A stretch of 64,000 nucleotides of DNA. Source: Flavobacteriaceae bacterium. Lineage in GTDB: Bacteria; Bacteroidota; Bacteroidia; Flavobacteriales; Flavobacteriaceae. The translations under genes were made by a program, and so were the position numbers. Shown here piece after piece: positions 26,288 to 34,045 of the stretch. Positions within the stretch are counted from its first letter, which is position 1. The number at the start of each line of letters is the position of its first letter. Location: positions 248,001-312,000 of the forward strand of contig JABABD010000040.1 in the NCBI GenBank assembly GCA_014238425.1, read 5' to 3'. The notes under the pieces were generated by a model, which saw nothing but the letters and a program-made list of their open reading frames with translations, did no database searches and had not been told where the DNA came from.

Positions 26288-27210
26288 TAAAGATTTCGTG
26301 CTTTACGCTCTTGTGGCATGAGATTATGATAGATAAAAGCATTCACCGGAGTTTCTACTCCTAATTCTTTTCCTTGTTTTACTATATAACCATTGAAATT
26401 CTCTAATTCGCTTGGTCTACCTTCCATAATATCGCGTTGGGCAGAAGCAGTAGTATTATAATCTATTCCATCAATAGACGCTATCGCCTTATTTACATCA
26501 TTATCTGTGAGCGATATCCTTTTTGCATTAGCAACGCTTCTAATTTCGTTCGCAGTATCAATAATCATTTGCCGTACATATGGATCTTCACGCATGACTC
26601 CAAAAACACTTCTAGTCAATCCACCGATACCACTTATAGTGGTTATAAAAAGAAATTTTCTCCAAATATCCAGATGAATGTTTTCTGAAATATCATTCTT
26701 TATACCAGCAATATCAAACGTTTCTTTTAGTTTTTTTACTCTCTTAGTTTTTTCATCAGTATATTCTCCAAAAACAATATGAGGCTCGAACCCCATATGA
26801 TTAATAATTCCTGGTGCTTCTATTTTACTATAAATTCTACTTAATCCTGCTAATACATTTTCTCTGTCCAGAACTGACAACAACTTATCTGCATTATCGG
26901 CACCATTCTGCAATGGTAATACCATAGAATCTTTAACGAGTATTGGTTTTATTTGCTTAGCTACAGTTTCAATTTGCCAAGATTTAACGCCTAACATAAT
27001 TAAATCAGGGGTTTTCAGTTCATTAATAGTGTTAGTTACGTCAGGACGTACTAGAAAGTCTCCATAGATACTTTTTACTTGCAATCCATTATCTCTTATT
27101 GCCTCCAGATGTTTTCCTCTTACTAAAAAAGTGACATTAAAACCCGCTTTCGCAAGCCTTCCGCCAAAATAGCCACCAACGCCTCCTGCCCCAATTACAA
27201 CAATGTTCAT
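26287..27210 (-). CDS. 2-dehydropantoate 2-reductase (ketopantoate reductase family)
   Basis: The 307-residue protein has the N-terminal NADP-binding loop VIGAGGVGGYFGGRLAKAGF, the ApbA segment MLGVKSWQIETVAKQIKP, LPLQNGADN, and the C-terminal helical domain with WRKFLFITTISG and the substrate-contact stretch near SAQRDIMEGRPSELENFNGYIVKQGKEL. PanE makes pantoate for coenzyme A. The pairing with a UbiA-type gene is unusual for a CoA gene, so a related keto-acid reductase is an alternative. It is divergent from ftsX. Confidence 0.87.
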   Translation of the reverse strand: MNIVVIGAGGVGGYFGGRLAKAGFNVTFLVRGKHLEAIRDNGLQVKSIYGDFLVRPDVTNTINELKTPDLIMLGVKSWQIETVAKQIKPILVKDSMVLPLQNGADNADKLLSVLDRENVLAGLSRIYSKIEAPGIINHMGFEPHIVFGEYTDEKTKRVKKLKETFDIAGIKNDISENIHLDIWRKFLFITTISGIGGLTRSVFGVMREDPYVRQMIIDTANEIRSVANAKRISLTDNDVNKAIASIDGIDYNTTASAQRDIMEGRPSELENFNGYIVKQGKELGVETPVNAFIYHNLMPQERKARNL

Positions 27211-27277
27211 ATGTTTTAGTTATTATAAATTGAGATTAAATTTACTTTTTTATTTTTACATTGTTAAGGCCATTTAT

Positions 27278-28156
27278 ATGAGTTCATCTTTTGAAAAGTA
27301 CCAAAAACGCAAACTGATTTCTTCTTACTTTTCAGTAGTAATCAGTATCGCTTTGGTATTGTTCTTATTAGGTCTTTTAGGATTGTTAATTCTGAACGCC
27401 AAAAAGGTATCTGATCATTTTAAAGAGCAAGTGGTGATGACTATTTACTTGAATGATTCTGCTAAAGATATTGAGATTAAACAGCTTGAGAAAAGCCTTT
27501 CCATGGCAGATTATGTTAAGTCCACTAAATATATTTCCAAAGAGCAAGCTGCAGAACTCATGAAAGCAGAAACAGGCGAAGATTTTATGGATTTTGTAGG
27601 TTTTAATCCATTACAGAATTCCATAGATGTGAATGTGAAAGCCGATTATGTAACGCAAACATATTTAGATAGTATTTCTGAAGTAACTACTGCTAAGAAG
27701 TTTGTTGAAGAAGTGCGGTATGACAATGATTTGGTAACATTGATGAATGATAATGTAAAACGCATTAGTAAATGGATATTAGCTATTAGTGCCATTTTTG
27801 CACTTATTGCTGTACTTCTAATAAACAGCTCTATTCGATTGGCTGTATATTCAAAGCGCTTTATCATCAAGACCATGCAAATGGTAGGTGCTACCAAACG
27901 ATTTATCCGTAAACCTTTTATATGGCAGAGTGTTAAACTTGGCATCATTGGGTCAGTTGTTGCGATAATCGGTATGGCAATCGTTCTATATTATTTGAAC
28001 AAAACTTTTCCGGAATTACAATTTCTCAATAAACCAGTCCTTTTGGCAATTCTGTTTTTTGGCATTCTTGCTCTAGGCATACTGATCACTTGGATTTCGA
28101 CGTTCATAGCGACACAACGTTTCTTGAATTTGAAGACGGATGACCTCTATTATTAG
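27278..28156 (+). CDS. ftsX: Cell division protein FtsX (ABC-type permease)
   Basis: The ATG at 27278 (MSSSFEKYQKRKLISSYFSVVISIALVLFLLGLLGLL) is the family start; a 25-codon upstream extension begins inside the divergent gene and is not conserved-looking. The 292 residues give a cytoplasmic tail, TM1 (about 20-45), a periplasmic domain with SMADYVKSTKYISKEQAAELM and GFNPLQNSIDV, then three membrane helices with the MQMVGATKRFIRKPF loop. FtsEX controls peptidoglycan hydrolases at the septum. ftsE is not adjacent. It heads the run ftsX-DUF3098-uppP-truB. Confidence 0.93.
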   Translation: MSSSFEKYQKRKLISSYFSVVISIALVLFLLGLLGLLILNAKKVSDHFKEQVVMTIYLNDSAKDIEIKQLEKSLSMADYVKSTKYISKEQAAELMKAETGEDFMDFVGFNPLQNSIDVNVKADYVTQTYLDSISEVTTAKKFVEEVRYDNDLVTLMNDNVKRISKWILAISAIFALIAVLLINSSIRLAVYSKRFIIKTMQMVGATKRFIRKPFIWQSVKLGIIGSVVAIIGMAIVLYYLNKTFPELQFLNKPVLLAILFFGILALGILITWISTFIATQRFLNLKTDDLYY

Positions 28157-28217
28157 AGATGTTCACTAAAGAGAAAAATTATCATTTCATTGGGAAATCG
28201 ATAATCTAAATAATAAT

Positions 28218-28225
28218 TACATTTG
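28218..28225 (+). promoter_or_regulatory. Putative -7 box (TACATTTG) for the DUF3098 gene
   Basis: TACATTTG fits TAnnTTTG, 25 nt upstream of the ATG at 28251. A TTG lies at 28190-28192, 25 nt before the box, slightly longer than the usual spacing. Confidence 0.4.
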
Positions 28226-28250
28226 CTAATAATATTGAATCATCAATCCG

Positions 28251-28505
28251 ATGGGAGAAAAGAAACGTAAAGAAAAAGCAAAAGAAGATTTTATCTTCGG
28301 AAAGAAGAACTATAAATGGATGTTTATAGGCTTGGGTTTTATTGCTGTCGGTTTTATTTTAATGTCTGGCGGCGGTAGTGACGATCCTAATGTTTTTAAT
28401 CCTGAAATCTTTAGTAAGAGACGTATCCGTTTAGCACCTACTTTAGTGCTTATAGGTTTTGGCATTCAAGTGTATGCCATTTTATTGAACCCTAATAAGA
28501 AATAA
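28251..28505 (+). CDS. DUF3098 family small membrane protein
   Basis: The 84-residue protein has a basic N-terminus (MGEKKRKEKAKEDFIFGKKNYKWM), two membrane helices, and the DUF3098 landmark MSGGGSDDPNVFNPEIFSKRRIRLAPTLVLIGFG between them. The family is confined to Bacteroidota and is nearly always next to ftsX and uppP, which suggests a role in envelope synthesis or division. No activity is known. Confidence 0.9.
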   Translation: MGEKKRKEKAKEDFIFGKKNYKWMFIGLGFIAVGFILMSGGGSDDPNVFNPEIFSKRRIRLAPTLVLIGFGIQVYAILLNPNKK

Positions 28506-28543
28506 ATTTAATCCACTTTAAAGCATTCATCACGGTATTTTGA

Positions 28544-28551
28544 TATTTTTG
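28544..28551 (+). promoter_or_regulatory. Putative -7 box (TATTTTTG) for uppP-truB, implying a leaderless mRNA
   Basis: TATTTTTG fits TAnnTTTG and ends four bases before the uppP ATG (28556). With the usual -7 placement the transcript would begin at or beside the start codon. Confidence 0.45.
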
Positions 28552-28555
28552 CCGC

Positions 28556-29350
28556 ATGGAAATAATTGATGCTATCATTCTGGGAATCATTCAAGGCTTA
28601 ACAGAATTTTTACCTGTATCGTCTAGTGGTCATCTAGAATTAGGGAAAGCCATTCTAGGTGACAACTCTATACCAGAGGAGAGCCTTATGTTTACAGTTG
28701 TACTTCATTTCGCTACGGCATTGAGCACCATGGTTGTGTTTAGAAAAGATATTCTAGAGATCCTTAAAGGAGTATTTGCTTTTAAATGGAATGAGGACTT
28801 ACAGTTTATTTCTAAAATTGCACTTTCTATGATTCCAGCGGTAATCGTTGGGCTATTCTTTGAGGAACAATTAGAACAATTATTTGGTGGTAATATATTA
28901 TTAGTGGGATGTATGCTTATTGTTACAGCCATTCTGTTATTCTTAGCCGATAAAGCAAAAGACACTAACAAACCTGTATCATTTAAGAATGCCTTTATAA
29001 TTGGCGTTTCTCAAGCCATAGCTATGATTCCTGGGATTTCAAGATCAGGTGCTACGATTTCGACATCTGTTTTACTTGGTAATGACAAAACAAAAGCCGC
29101 TCGTTTTTCTTTTTTAATGGTAGTGCCTTTGATATTTGGTAAAATTGCCAAAGATATTGCAAGTGGTGACTTAACTTACGACAGTTCAAACTTTACAGCC
29201 TTATCTATTGGTTTTATAGCTGCCTTTGTAGCAGGTTTATTTGCTTGTACATGGATGATTACATTGGTTAAGAAAAGTAAGTTATCCTACTTTGCTATTT
29301 ACTGTGTAATCGTTGGTGTAATTGCTATTATTTTCTCACTCCTTAACTAA
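28556..29350 (+). CDS. uppP: Undecaprenyl-diphosphate phosphatase (UppP/BacA)
   Basis: The 264-residue integral membrane protein carries the BacA motifs: GIIQGLTEFLPVSSSGHLELG (Glu-rich loop and PxSSSGH) and the second loop IPGISRSGATISTSVLLG. It removes a phosphate from undecaprenyl diphosphate to recycle the lipid carrier for peptidoglycan and O-antigen. Its stop shares a base with the truB start (TAATG), so the two are coupled. The grouping with ftsX is standard for Bacteroidota. Confidence 0.96.
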   Translation: MEIIDAIILGIIQGLTEFLPVSSSGHLELGKAILGDNSIPEESLMFTVVLHFATALSTMVVFRKDILEILKGVFAFKWNEDLQFISKIALSMIPAVIVGLFFEEQLEQLFGGNILLVGCMLIVTAILLFLADKAKDTNKPVSFKNAFIIGVSQAIAMIPGISRSGATISTSVLLGNDKTKAARFSFLMVVPLIFGKIAKDIASGDLTYDSSNFTALSIGFIAAFVAGLFACTWMITLVKKSKLSYFAIYCVIVGVIAIIFSLLN

Positions 29351-30045
29351 TGAGAACTGGCGAAGATTACAAAAACGGTCAGGTTCTTTTAATTGACAAG
29401 CCCTTGAATTGGACTTCATTTCAAGTGGTCAATAAACTACGTTGGGAAATTCGAAAAGCTTTCGATATCAAAAAAATAAAAGTTGGACATGCAGGTACTT
29501 TAGATCCATTAGCAACAGGATTGTTAGTTATTTGTACGGGTAAAATGACTAAACAAATTGATACTTTTCAAGGTCAGATTAAAGAATATACAGGTACGCT
29601 AGTCCTAGGTGCTACCACACCCTCTTATGATTTAGAAACGAAAATTGACAAGACATTTTCAACAACGCATATTGATGACACTTCTATTCACGAAGCAGCA
29701 AAAGAATTCATCGGAGAGATAGAACAGCTACCTCCTATTTTTTCGGCATTAAAAAAAGATGGGAAACGTTTGTATGAATATGCTAGAGCGGGAAAAGATG
29801 TTGAAATACCTTCAAGAAAAGTATCTGTTTCAGAATTTGAAATCACTCGTATAGCACTTCCTGATGTGGACTTCCGGATTGTTTGCAGTAAAGGTACCTA
29901 TATCCGTTCGATGGCTCACGATTTCGGAAAAGCGCTCGATTCTGGAGCACATCTTTCAACATTAAGGCGAACACGCATCGGTGATTTTAAAGTTAGTGAT
30001 GCTATTTCTATTGAAAATTTCATTCAAAACCTTCCTTCGGAATAA
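29350..30045 (+). CDS. truB: tRNA pseudouridine-55 synthase
   Basis: The 231-residue protein is a short TruB without the PUA domain, as usual in Bacteroidota. Motifs are LIDKPLNWTSFQVVNKLR, the catalytic aspartate in KVGHAGTLDPLATGLLVICTG, LGATTPSYDLE, QLPPIFSALKKDGKRLYEYARAG and CSKGTYIRSMAHDFG. It makes pseudouridine 55 in the T-loop of tRNAs. Start codon overlaps the uppP stop by one base. Confidence 0.96.
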   Translation: MRTGEDYKNGQVLLIDKPLNWTSFQVVNKLRWEIRKAFDIKKIKVGHAGTLDPLATGLLVICTGKMTKQIDTFQGQIKEYTGTLVLGATTPSYDLETKIDKTFSTTHIDDTSIHEAAKEFIGEIEQLPPIFSALKKDGKRLYEYARAGKDVEIPSRKVSVSEFEITRIALPDVDFRIVCSKGTYIRSMAHDFGKALDSGAHLSTLRRTRIGDFKVSDAISIENFIQNLPSE

Positions 30046-30082
30046 TTATTGATACCCTTCTTGCTTCAATCAATCACTCAAC

Positions 30083-30619
30083 ATGAAGCATACAATCACG
30101 CTATTATTTTGTCTTATTAATATTTCATTGTTTTCACAAAGCGAAAAAACCAAAGGCCTTTTTTATAAAATATCACTAGCAACTACCTTAGCAGTAAACG
30201 AAGACTATACTATTATTGAAGACGATAGTGGTCCTCTTATAAATCCTAGTGCCCTGTTTATTAACAACACGATAGGATACCAGTTAGACAAGCGCAATAC
30301 CATTGGATTTAATGCAGAATACAATTGGCAACACAAGCAAGGTTTACATTTCTTTCCCTTGTACGTCAATATGCGACATAATATCATTGTAGCCGACGAC
30401 AATGTTTTTGTCCGTGCGGGTTATGGCAAACTACTAAAATTAGGAAGTTCTTTTGAAAAAGGCTCGCTCTACAAACTTGGCATTGGCTATCAAATATTTG
30501 ACGATGATTATCAAAACTCATGGCTTTTAGGTCTAGATTTTAGCAGAAAACGTTTTGGACATAGGGAAACCGAAAAGATATCGAGTGTCGCTATTTTCTT
30601 GGAATTCGTGTTATTTTAA
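30083..30619 (+). CDS. Hypothetical secreted, probably outer membrane beta-barrel protein
   Basis: The 178-residue protein has a signal peptide (LLFCLINISLFSQ) and alternating hydrophobic strands ending in an aromatic residue (SSVAIFLEFVLF). Sections such as NTIGFNAEYNWQHKQGLHFFPLYVNMRHNI and VFVRAGYGKLLKLG read like transmembrane beta strands with aromatic girdles. I do not recognise a named family. It follows truB by 37 nt and precedes a TonB-like protein, so both may belong to the same transcription unit. Confidence 0.65.
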   Translation: MKHTITLLFCLINISLFSQSEKTKGLFYKISLATTLAVNEDYTIIEDDSGPLINPSALFINNTIGYQLDKRNTIGFNAEYNWQHKQGLHFFPLYVNMRHNIIVADDNVFVRAGYGKLLKLGSSFEKGSLYKLGIGYQIFDDDYQNSWLLGLDFSRKRFGHRETEKISSVAIFLEFVLF

Positions 30620-30690
30620 CCATCCGTTAAGAGGCATTTTAGCGTATATATAACACTAACTGCCAAATAATTTATTATTTTGGCATCTCT

Positions 30691-31479
30691 ATGCAACTTA
30701 TAGAACGACATAAAGCCCTAATTATCACAGCACTAATTACATCTACTATAGTGCTTGCTGTGTTCAATCTTTCTTTGGTAAAAAAGTCAGAGCGCATGGC
30801 CGAAAGCTATTATGAAGTAGAACCAGAAACTATTGAAGAACTTGCTGAACAGTTAGAAAAGATTAAAGAATTAACCTCTTCTCAGAACACTACTAATGAC
30901 GCTTTCAACAACGATTCAGAATACAAAAAAATGATAAAAAACTTCAAAACGTTAGACATTAACGATTTTGAAGAAAACGCAAAACAGACAGATGCATCTG
31001 AAACTTTTGAAAACCCTACGGAAACGGTTGACCACACCAATAACGAAGCTACCGAAGACAGCAAGGTCTCCAGTGAGGAGGTATCTGCCTATAACAAAGT
31101 AAGTGATGTCCTAGCCATACGTTCTGCAAAACGTCGTGCTGAAGCATCTAATGGAGATGATTCTAGTGATAAGACTAGCACATATGCCTCTAGCAACCCT
31201 AATAGCAATATTCAATTCTCTATGAAGGATCGAAAAATGCGTAATAATCCAATCCCAATATATCTATGTGAAGTTGGCGGAAAGATTGTTGTTAATATAT
31301 CCGTAAATCATTTAGGGCGTGTTACTGAAACCAGCATTAATACATCCGCTTCTTCATCAACCAACGAATGTTTGACCGATCATGCTTTAGAGTATGCTCA
31401 AGAAGCTCGATTTACATCAGACGCAAAAAAAGCTTCTCAAATCGGGACTATTACTTTTTATTTTAAAGGAAAAAATTAA
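30691..31479 (+). CDS. Hypothetical anchored protein with TonB-like C-terminal domain
   Basis: The 262-residue protein has one N-terminal membrane helix (ALIITALITSTIVLAVFNLSLV), a long charged, low-complexity linker (about 35-165) rich in Glu, Asn, Ser and Thr, and a C-terminal domain of about 85 residues: IPIYLCEVGGKIVVNISVNHLGRVTE, SSTNECLTDHALEYAQEARFTSD and IGTITFYFKGKN. That resembles the energy transducer TonB fold (YPxxxxxxGxxGxVxVxFxVxxxGxV). The Pro-rich linker usual in TonB is missing. It may be a TonB-like or AgmX-type protein. The stop overlaps the convergent thioredoxin-family gene by 4 nt. Confidence 0.65.
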   Translation: MQLIERHKALIITALITSTIVLAVFNLSLVKKSERMAESYYEVEPETIEELAEQLEKIKELTSSQNTTNDAFNNDSEYKKMIKNFKTLDINDFEENAKQTDASETFENPTETVDHTNNEATEDSKVSSEEVSAYNKVSDVLAIRSAKRRAEASNGDDSSDKTSTYASSNPNSNIQFSMKDRKMRNNPIPIYLCEVGGKIVVNISVNHLGRVTETSINTSASSSTNECLTDHALEYAQEARFTSDAKKASQIGTITFYFKGKN

Positions 31480-32096
31480 TCTAACAATCTCAGTAAATCC
31501 TGGATTGCTGTTTGACCCTTATCCTTATTATACCAACGTTGTAGGTCTTCCTTAAATTCTGGAGTTAAGGCACCGTGTTCTTCTTTATAGGCATTGACCA
31601 TCTTGGTAGCCTCAGTTGGTCTTGGACCAAAAGCACCAATAACCTCATCTGACGTATTGTCAATAGCAATGAGTTTTGGAATGGATTGACCTCCATTGGT
31701 CAAGAATTCGTTCATGAGGTCTTCATTTTCATCACGCAGTACGACTTTATAATCGATATTCGAATTTAACTCTGCTAATTTATTCATCACAGGCATCAAA
31801 TGAGCTGCATCACCACACCAACTTTCGGTTAGGACCAGCCAAGTGATATTTTTTTCAAAATTCTTTACTCTTTCAATGATTTCTCCAGATACTTTCACTG
31901 TTTTATCCCAGCGTTTCATACGTCTATCATTAAGGATAGTATAATCTATTAATGCCTCTGTTTTATCTGCTCCTGAAGTCGATTTGTTTTCAACGAGCTC
32001 AGACACAAGGTTTCTATATTCTGCATAAGACATGCTCTTTTTTAAGCTCTCTTCAATTATAATCTTTTGGGTTTTATCTTTCAATTCTGTAATCAT
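31476..32096 (-). CDS. Thioredoxin-family protein with a single active-site cysteine
   Basis: The 206-residue protein has an N-terminal helical region of about 85 residues, then a thioredoxin fold: NITWLVLTESWCGDAAHLMPVMNKL, DYKVVLRDENEDLMNEFL and the cis-proline loop GGQSIPKLIAID. The usual CxxC is replaced by WCGDA, so only one cysteine remains at that site. The enzyme cannot be a classical dithiol oxidoreductase by this motif; a peroxiredoxin-like or bacilliredoxin-type monothiol role is possible. No signal peptide is seen, so it is cytoplasmic. This family is common in Bacteroidota. Confidence 0.8.
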   Translation of the reverse strand: MITELKDKTQKIIIEESLKKSMSYAEYRNLVSELVENKSTSGADKTEALIDYTILNDRRMKRWDKTVKVSGEIIERVKNFEKNITWLVLTESWCGDAAHLMPVMNKLAELNSNIDYKVVLRDENEDLMNEFLTNGGQSIPKLIAIDNTSDEVIGAFGPRPTEATKMVNAYKEEHGALTPEFKEDLQRWYNKDKGQTAIQDLLRLLD

Positions 32097-32246
32097 TTTG
32101 ATCTAAATTTAAACAAAGTACAGTAACTTAGTAGTACTTTTTAATAAACCTTACAGCTCATAATGGGCATTAGGCAAAACAAGATAGATTGACTAAGAGA
32201 ATTCATTACCAATTTCGCAGTCAATTATCCATTAACAAATGCAATA

Positions 32247-32810
32247 ATGACAAAACACAAGTGTGGTTGGTGTGTCGGTGATGACCTTTATGAAGCTTAT
32301 CACGATAAAGAATGGGGCGTTCCGGTATATGATGATGACACCCTTTTTGAATTCTTGATATTAGAAACCTTTCAAGCTGGATTAAGTTGGATTACCATCC
32401 TCAGAAAGCGTAAAAACTTCCGAAAGGCATTTGATAATTTTGACTATAAAAAGATAGCCAAATACAATCAAGAAAAGATTGATAGTTTACTGCAAAACGC
32501 AGGCATCATAAGAAACAAGCTAAAGATAAATGCCACTATAACCAATGCACAGAATTTCATGAAAATCCAAGAGGAATTTGGGAGTTTTAGCAAGTATATT
32601 TGGGGATTTGTAGATGGAAATCCTATAAAAAACACTTTTGAAGATTATAAAAAAGCTCCAGCTAATACATCATTAAGTGATGCCATTAGTAAAGATCTTA
32701 AAAAAAGAGGTTTCAAATTTGTGGGGAGCACTGTCGTTTATGCCAACATGCAGGCCACAGGTATGGTTAATGATCATGAGGTTGGATGTTTTAGATACCA
32801 TGAAGTATGA
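32247..32810 (+). CDS. tag: DNA-3-methyladenine glycosylase I
   Basis: The 187-residue protein is a typical Tag: CGWCVGDDLYEAYHDKEWGVPVYDD with the zinc cysteine and histidine, the catalytic glutamate region LFEFLILETFQAGLSWITIL, FGSFSKYIWGFVDG, and the C-terminal zinc ligands DHEVGCFRYHEV. It removes 3-methyladenine from alkylated DNA. The stop codon overlaps the start of the next gene by 4 nt (ATGA), so the DUF3995 protein is co-translated. Confidence 0.95.
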   Translation: MTKHKCGWCVGDDLYEAYHDKEWGVPVYDDDTLFEFLILETFQAGLSWITILRKRKNFRKAFDNFDYKKIAKYNQEKIDSLLQNAGIIRNKLKINATITNAQNFMKIQEEFGSFSKYIWGFVDGNPIKNTFEDYKKAPANTSLSDAISKDLKKRGFKFVGSTVVYANMQATGMVNDHEVGCFRYHEV

Positions 32811-33229
32811 TTATTGTTTTAGGAATATTTGCAAGCTTCATTTTCTTCATTCTTTCCGCAATTCATTTTAATTGGGTATTTGGAGGAACTTGGGGGTTCG
32901 ATAACGCTCTGCCATTAAACGAACAAGGTGATAGGGTACTAAATCCTCGAAAGATAGATAGTGCAATCGTTGGTTTAAGCTTGGCTTTATTTGGAGTTTT
33001 TTATATGATAAAAGTGGGCGTAATAACAATGCTATTATCCAGTTGGTTTGATAGCTTCTTAGGTTGGGCCATTCCCATCATTCTATTAGCAAGAGCTTTT
33101 GGGGATTTAAAGTATATTGGTTTTACAAAAAAAGTAAAGACTACTAATTTTGCAAAGCTCGACACAAGATATTATTCTCCTCTATGTTTGGTACTGGGGC
33201 TAATCACTTTAGCCATTAAGTTTTTCTAA
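32807..33229 (+). CDS. DUF3995 family membrane protein
   Basis: The 140-residue protein has four membrane helices. Landmarks are SAIHFNWVFGGTWGFDNALP after the first helix, a middle helix GLSLALFGVFYMIKVG and GWAIPIILLARAFGDLKYIGFTKKVK. DUF3995 members are small membrane proteins without known function. The start overlaps tag by 4 nt, and the 3' end overlaps the convergent aat gene by 21 nt. Confidence 0.85.
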   Translation: MIIVLGIFASFIFFILSAIHFNWVFGGTWGFDNALPLNEQGDRVLNPRKIDSAIVGLSLALFGVFYMIKVGVITMLLSSWFDSFLGWAIPIILLARAFGDLKYIGFTKKVKTTNFAKLDTRYYSPLCLVLGLITLAIKFF

Positions 33230-33844
33230 GTACTCCATGAAATTTCTCCTAGGAATTTCTCTTGCGCCCAAACTTTCTAGATGTTCGGTATATACTTGAC
33301 AGTCGATTAGTTTGTAATTGGTATTCTGTAAAAACGTAATAAAACCTACTTTACTCGCATTGCTCACTTTGCTGAACATACTTTCTCCACAAAATACAGT
33401 CCCAAAATCAATACCATATAATCCTCCAACTAATATGTCATCTTGCCATACCTCAACTGAAGTAGCACGACCCATCTTGTGTAATTTGATATAAGCTTCA
33501 ACCATATCATCTGTAATCCACGTACCAGATTGTCCTTCTCTTTTTACAAACGAACATTCTTTTATGACCTTATTGAATGATGTATTTACAGTAACTTTAA
33601 AATCTGAATTACGGAGTACTTGTCGCATGCTTTTTGATACTTTCAATTCTTTTGGAAACAGTACCATTCGCGGATCTGGAGACCACCATAAAATAGGTTG
33701 ATTCTTTTCAAACCACGGAAAAATCCCATGCTTATATGCATACATTAATCTTTCAGAAGACAAATCACCTCCAATGGCAAGCAGACCGTCTTCTGTTGTT
33801 TCATTAACATCTGGAAACCATATGTTTTCATTTAGATAGTGCAT
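33209..33844 (-). CDS. aat: Leucyl/phenylalanyl-tRNA--protein transferase
   Basis: The 211-residue protein has the Aat pattern: FPDVNETTEDGLLAIGGDLSSERLMYAYKHGIFPWFE, WWSPDPRMVLFP, GTWITDDMVEAYIKLHKMG, VEVWQDDILVGGLYGIDFGTVFCGESMFSK and TEHLESLGAREIPRRNF. It attaches Leu or Phe from tRNA to N-terminal Lys or Arg, marking proteins for ClpAP via ClpS (N-degron pathway). It is likely monocistronic. The 200 nt upstream hold no gene. Confidence 0.96.
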   Translation of the reverse strand: MHYLNENIWFPDVNETTEDGLLAIGGDLSSERLMYAYKHGIFPWFEKNQPILWWSPDPRMVLFPKELKVSKSMRQVLRNSDFKVTVNTSFNKVIKECSFVKREGQSGTWITDDMVEAYIKLHKMGRATSVEVWQDDILVGGLYGIDFGTVFCGESMFSKVSNASKVGFITFLQNTNYKLIDCQVYTEHLESLGAREIPRRNFMEYLEKLNG

Positions 33845-34011
33845 ATTTCACTTAAACGTTTACGCAAATATTGAATGTTAAACGTTCGCTATTCCTTTGA
33901 AATTTCATTATTTTTTGCCATATTTGGATTGACCTTTGTGCAATAAATTTTTGTTCATCATTGCTTTTTTTGAGTTTGTTTATAAAGGTCAAAACCTAAA
34001 ACCACAGTATT

Positions 34012-34041
34012 AAAGCCTTTCTCTTTTTGAGAAGGGCTTTT
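34012..34041. terminator. Hairpin terminator downstream of the AtoE gene
   Basis: AAAGCCTTTCTC and GAGAAGGGCTTT form a 12-bp stem (one wobble) with a TTTTT loop, directly beyond the stop of the minus-strand gene at 34046. Confidence 0.65.
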
Positions 34042-34045
34042 CTCA

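Noticed and set aside
33845-34045. A possible tRNA or small RNA gene in the gap between aat and atoE
   Set aside because: I find no cloverleaf or conserved RNA element; only a terminator hairpin at the right edge.
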